Assembly: GCA_030627235.1 (NCBI GenBank)
Contig: DAOUSL010000013.1
Span: 1-37,909 of the forward strand
DNA from: Thioploca sp.
Lineage (GTDB): Bacteria; Pseudomonadota; Gammaproteobacteria; Beggiatoales; Beggiatoaceae
DNA length: 37,909 nt
Direction: 5' to 3'
Shown: positions 34,291-37,909 of the stretch, piece by piece
Numbering within the stretch: position 1 is the first letter of the stretch
How the letters are laid out: each line of letters begins with the position of its first letter
Notes under the pieces: generated by a model
What the model was told of the DNA's origin: nothing
The model's database searches: none
What the model saw: the letters and a program-made list of their open reading frames with translations, nothing else
Position numbers and translations under genes: made by a program

Positions 34291-36117
34291 TCAATTCTTA
34301 AGTTCTATAGGATCAAGTTGAAACCATTCCACTTCAATACCAAGTCTTTTGTTATAAGGAACTGGATTTTGCCCTACTTTAGCTACCCAAGGGATTTTGG
34401 GAATAATTTCCACAGTATTTTGATACTTAATTATTGAGGCTGGTAATGTTATTGAATGTATTTTGAACGAAGTCCCATAACTAGTGAATGTTGTAATAGA
34501 TTCGCCATTAAATCGCAATTCAATTAATTGAGAATCATAGATGCCTTGCGTTAAAAATGAAGCTAATTTGATTCGAAAAACCAAACTCTGAATTTTTTCC
34601 AATTTAAACCTAATTTGACTACATTCACTTTCTGTCCATCTATATTGTGGTTTAATCGGTTCCCATTTTTTTAATAAATATTTATTAACCTCTGGTGATG
34701 AGAATTTAATTTGTTTACCAACATCATAAAAAGATGATTCAGATTCAGTGGTATTCTTCACACAATCCTGCAAACCAGCAAAAAACTGTGGTGCTTTCCA
34801 ATCCCAAACTCGGTATGAACTTTTATTTATATTACGTGGATAAGCATCATTCCACCAAATTGTTTCCCAATAAAATGCCCCTCTAAAATGAATCCAAAAA
34901 CTAAATATAATCATCATTGCACTAAGCGTTAATATAAATCCTCTTTTTGGAGTAAGAAGAAAGCTGTCTGAATTATTCAAATCAGTTGTAAAAGCATAAA
35001 TACTTAAAATAGATAACAAAACAAGCCAAGGTACAATATCAGTAATAAAACGATAACCATAGGAATGTCCTGCCCACCAAATTGAAAAGTTTGATATAGC
35101 ATATAAATGCAGCAGTATCAATAATATGCTGAAAAATATTAACCCAGTGTATTCTTTAAGATAATACATATATTTCCACAGTAGGAAAGCCACCATAATA
35201 AAAAAAGGTGAAAAAATTAATAATCCACGAGAAGGGCTAATCAAATTACCAATAAAAGGCATTAAGAAAGATTGAGGATTGGACAAACGGGTTGGGAAAA
35301 AATATTGAGGTAAAAAAGTATCAAAATGATATAGCGAATAACCAACAAATAAAGCAAACCAGATGATACCAGTGAACATATAGCGAATAAATAATGAGCG
35401 ATGATACCACAAAATATAAAAAGTGATTACAATAATACTAATGCTGTTCGTTGGTCGTACAAAATACATCCATGATAATAAACTGGCTAATAAAATCGGG
35501 TTTACAGCTTGTTGTTTTAATTTAACCAACAAATAAATTACAATTCCTAATAAAAATACACTCCAAGTATGAGACCATAATGCACGAGTTGCGGTACTTA
35601 AAATAGATGTCCCAAAACAACTAGTCAGGGCAATAAACCAACTCCAACCTAAAGGTAAGAATAATCGTGCAGTCATAAAAAACACACAAGCCAAAGCTGC
35701 CATTAATAATGCAGCAATTACATGTTGAATAATTACTTCATTTTGATAGTTATAACTACCATCTGGAGAAATGATTGAAATACCAGCTAAATTCATCAAT
35801 GCTACAAAAGGAGCTGAAAGGACTGAAGTACCAGGTGGAAAGAAATAATAAACATTACCGTTAGTTTTTCTAAGTTGATAAGGATATTTTTGGATGGTCT
35901 TGCCACGTCTTGTAACGGTAACTAAAGGAATTTCATAATTATCATCAAGCTTGAAACTAGCATGTTCAACCAAGCTTTGGCTTAATAACATGGAATATTT
36001 GGTATCATATATTACATAACTAACTGAAGCTAACAAAAATATAGTGATAGTTATCAAAAAAATTCCAATTACAGAAGCTGTATTGGTTAATAATATTGAT
36101 TTTATTGGATGAGTCAT
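34291..36117 (-). CDS. Polytopic membrane protein, GT-C glycosyltransferase-like
   Basis: The 608-residue protein has about ten membrane helices in the first two-thirds and a C-terminal soluble, beta-rich extracytoplasmic domain (about 410-600). After the first helix comes an external loop with LDDNYEIPLV and YYFFPPGTSVLSAPF, which resembles the acidic and YPPG features of GT-C type lipid-linked sugar transferases. ATRALWSHTWSVFLLG is also typical of such membrane proteins. No specific family can be named. It probably uses a polyprenyl-phosphate sugar on the outer face of the inner membrane (inference). Its gene precedes the methyltransferase gene by 6 bases and follows another membrane protein gene by 130 bp. 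Confidence 0.65.
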   Translation of the reverse strand: MTHPIKSILLTNTASVIGIFLITITIFLLASVSYVIYDTKYSMLLSQSLVEHASFKLDDNYEIPLVTVTRRGKTIQKYPYQLRKTNGNVYYFFPPGTSVLSAPFVALMNLAGISIISPDGSYNYQNEVIIQHVIAALLMAALACVFFMTARLFLPLGWSWFIALTSCFGTSILSTATRALWSHTWSVFLLGIVIYLLVKLKQQAVNPILLASLLSWMYFVRPTNSISIIVITFYILWYHRSLFIRYMFTGIIWFALFVGYSLYHFDTFLPQYFFPTRLSNPQSFLMPFIGNLISPSRGLLIFSPFFIMVAFLLWKYMYYLKEYTGLIFFSILLILLHLYAISNFSIWWAGHSYGYRFITDIVPWLVLLSILSIYAFTTDLNNSDSFLLTPKRGFILTLSAMMIIFSFWIHFRGAFYWETIWWNDAYPRNINKSSYRVWDWKAPQFFAGLQDCVKNTTESESSFYDVGKQIKFSSPEVNKYLLKKWEPIKPQYRWTESECSQIRFKLEKIQSLVFRIKLASFLTQGIYDSQLIELRFNGESITTFTSYGTSFKIHSITLPASIIKYQNTVEIIPKIPWVAKVGQNPVPYNKRLGIEVEWFQLDPIELKN

Positions 36118-36247
36118 TAGTTTCCCTATAATTAGTGCTGAGGAAGATTGTGTTGATATTTTATAATTATCAAAAGTATAATCAATAGCTTATTATAAAT
36201 ATGTTAACATAATATTAAGAAAAACCTATCATAACCTCAAAATAATT

Positions 36248-37909
36248 TTAAGGTATATTTTTAACTTTAAACCAAATATTATGATATTGCAAAATATCAA
36301 CTATAGCCAGTACTGAGAAAATTATTAATAGTGGAAACAAAGGAGCCATATATGCAAATTTAATAGCTGGAAATGAAGCAGCATCAATAACAGCGAGAAT
36401 AAGTAACCGTGCTACAATTGCACCTATGATAGCTGTATTTAATATAAAAATAAATGTAAACTTGCGATATAAAATAACAATAATGAAACTAATTATATAA
36501 GCTATAATAGCTAAACTGCGGAGCCAAGGAACTGTGATTTGGTAAATATGTGCAATATTTTGTAATATATTAATTTTAAATCTATTTAAACTATTTTGCA
36601 TTGGTGATTGTTTGTAATTTCCTATTGTTATATTGTCAATAGAAAGCATTAAATCGTTAGAGAACACTTTTCTCTCTTTAGTATCCAAATTTATAATCGC
36701 TAATACTGATTGGTCATCAAATACAAATAAATCACAAGACTCCACACAAGATGATTTTATAGAAAACCCAGAATTTTTTGCTTGTTCATAGTTTACTCCA
36801 GTCTTATTTTTTACATGTGAATGAACATCAGGACGCAACACATTAGACAATTTTTCTAATTCCAAAGAATCGGTTTGTTGTGATGTTACTTGAAAATGAA
36901 TTTTTTTACCTTTAAGACTAAAAGCCCAACCATGTATTGTCATTGCTTGGGTAATTTGAGATGGTAATGGTGCTAATGTTCCCCAAGTTATCTCACGAAA
37001 CAATACTAATGATTCCTCTGTTCCTCTACTAACAAGATTATTATTAATACGATACTCAAAACCAGTAATAAGGAGTTTACTTCCTTGCCAAAATGCTTCT
37101 ATGCTTGGTTTAAAATGTTTTTGTGTCAATGGTGGCATCAAAGTCGCACGTTCAGGTAAACAATCTAAAGAACCTAAAACACATGCTGTATTTATTTCTT
37201 TAGCAAGCCGTGTATAGTATTGATTTGCCAGTTCTCCAGATTTATAATAACCAGCTAAAGCAACAGCATTACGCAATGCCCATATAAACCACCCTCCGGG
37301 AATGTCACCACAGGGTTCAGGATGACGTAGACACTCAGGTTTTTGCCAACCTTTGAGTCGTTCTTCAAAAATATATCCTAATTCTTTAAATGCTGGGCTT
37401 ACTTTATAAATTGATTGCCGAACTTCTTTTGGTACTGGAATATAACGTTTCCAATTGGGATGTTTTACCCGTGATAATGCACCATAAGCAGATAAAAATG
37501 ATTCTGATTTAACATCTACAACAGTGTAAGTATTGTAGTATATCTTGTTAATAAAGGAAACAAATTGTAAATTTCCAAATAATATTAGCAATGGTAACAA
37601 GCAAATGGCAGTTCTTGTAAAAAAGACAGAAGACAACTGTTCAGTTTTATAGGTTAAAAACACCACATAAGCAATAATTAGAACGATTGATGGTATTATC
37701 CATATACCTTCTTCACGTGTTAACCAAATAGCGGTCAAAGAGAATCCTAAAAATACTGCCCACAACCCAAAATTGATTAGCTTATTAGAACGATTTGTAT
37801 ATAGCTGTATTAAACCAGCGAAAACCAATATGGATAAAGCTGGATATATATTATGTCTTGATACTCTTGTAATTCCATCAAAATGTGGGCTAAAAATAAT
37901 TAGTGCATA
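36248..37909 (-). CDS. Polytopic membrane protein, 5' end beyond the window
   Basis: The reading frame stays open to the window edge (37909), reading YALIIFSPHFDGITRVSRHN before the TTG at 37828, which is therefore not the true start. The visible 553 residues show several N-terminal membrane helices, a large extracytoplasmic region (about 150-420 of the visible part), and a C-terminal group of three or four helices. I do not recognise the family. The segment DGITRVSRHNIYPALSIL with following REEGIW recalls GT-C or similar envelope glycosylation proteins. It belongs to the same-strand cluster with the 608-residue membrane protein and the methyltransferase. Confidence 0.7.
   Translation of the reverse strand, partial: YALIIFSPHFDGITRVSRHNIYPALSILVFAGLIQLYTNRSNKLINFGLWAVFLGFSLTAIWLTREEGIWIIPSIVLIIAYVVFLTYKTEQLSSVFFTRTAICLLPLLILFGNLQFVSFINKIYYNTYTVVDVKSESFLSAYGALSRVKHPNWKRYIPVPKEVRQSIYKVSPAFKELGYIFEERLKGWQKPECLRHPEPCGDIPGGWFIWALRNAVALAGYYKSGELANQYYTRLAKEINTACVLGSLDCLPERATLMPPLTQKHFKPSIEAFWQGSKLLITGFEYRINNNLVSRGTEESLVLFREITWGTLAPLPSQITQAMTIHGWAFSLKGKKIHFQVTSQQTDSLELEKLSNVLRPDVHSHVKNKTGVNYEQAKNSGFSIKSSCVESCDLFVFDDQSVLAIINLDTKERKVFSNDLMLSIDNITIGNYKQSPMQNSLNRFKINILQNIAHIYQITVPWLRSLAIIAYIISFIIVILYRKFTFIFILNTAIIGAIVARLLILAVIDAASFPAIKFAYMAPLFPLLIIFSVLAIVDILQYHNIWFKVKNIP

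Overview
The window is AT-rich DNA from a gammaproteobacterium. The type II secretion protein GspC, an S-methyl-5'-thioinosine phosphorylase, TrhP, RsxE, a VF530 protein and a DUF6172 protein all point that way. CHAT and long TPR proteins, many stand-alone signalling proteins, a V-type ATPase subunit and dispersed palindromic repeats between genes recall large sulfur bacteria of the Beggiatoaceae/Thiotrichales kind. That assignment is an inference; no rRNA or tRNA gene was seen.

Layout. Positions 1-900 hold a small inverted-repeat element and queH (queuosine synthesis). Positions 1064-8866 carry three same-strand genes: a membrane hybrid histidine kinase with two receiver domains, an exported TPR-CHAT protein (caspase-like His/Cys pair intact), and a PEGA-PDZ-TPR protein with a C-terminal membrane anchor. 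A decayed copy of the CHAT 3' end lies just downstream. At 9145-13002 a 990-residue secreted protein (Ig-like modules, propeller-like region, low-complexity linkers, DINGD motifs) is divergent from a lone gspC. Positions 13183-20305 are mostly housekeeping genes on the minus strand: a potassium-type glutamate-receptor channel, a MazG-like pyrophosphohydrolase, a DUF2939 protein, an alpha carbonic anhydrase, MalQ, MTIP and TrhP.

Positions 20306-25700 look accessory. They are rich in hairpin repeats and hold a DUF6172 protein, a compositionally foreign old-yellow-enzyme reductase, an unrecognised protein with a PD-(D/E)XK-like motif set, a VF530 protein and LemA, then about 750 bp of non-coding or decayed DNA. 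Positions 25718-27795 encode a two-gene Septu-type defence system (PtuA ATPase and PtuB HNH nuclease). Directly after it come a lone V-type ATPase B subunit and an overlapping rsxE, without their usual partner subunits.

Positions 29883-30855 and 33010-33615 are gene graveyards: broken short ORFs, the C-terminal piece of a sigma-54 activator, and a frameshifted cytochrome c tail fused to a truncated repeat. Between them is an REC-PAS-GGDEF-EAL cyclic-di-GMP protein. The right end (33616-37909, minus strand) is a probable operon for a SAM methyltransferase and two polytopic membrane proteins, the last running off the window, probably for cell-surface glycan or lipid work.

The most notable items are the Septu pair, the split V-ATPase B/RsxE pair, the CHAT/TPR/PDZ cluster, the potassium-channel glutamate receptor, and at least four families of short inverted-repeat elements, one of them fused to a broken gene.
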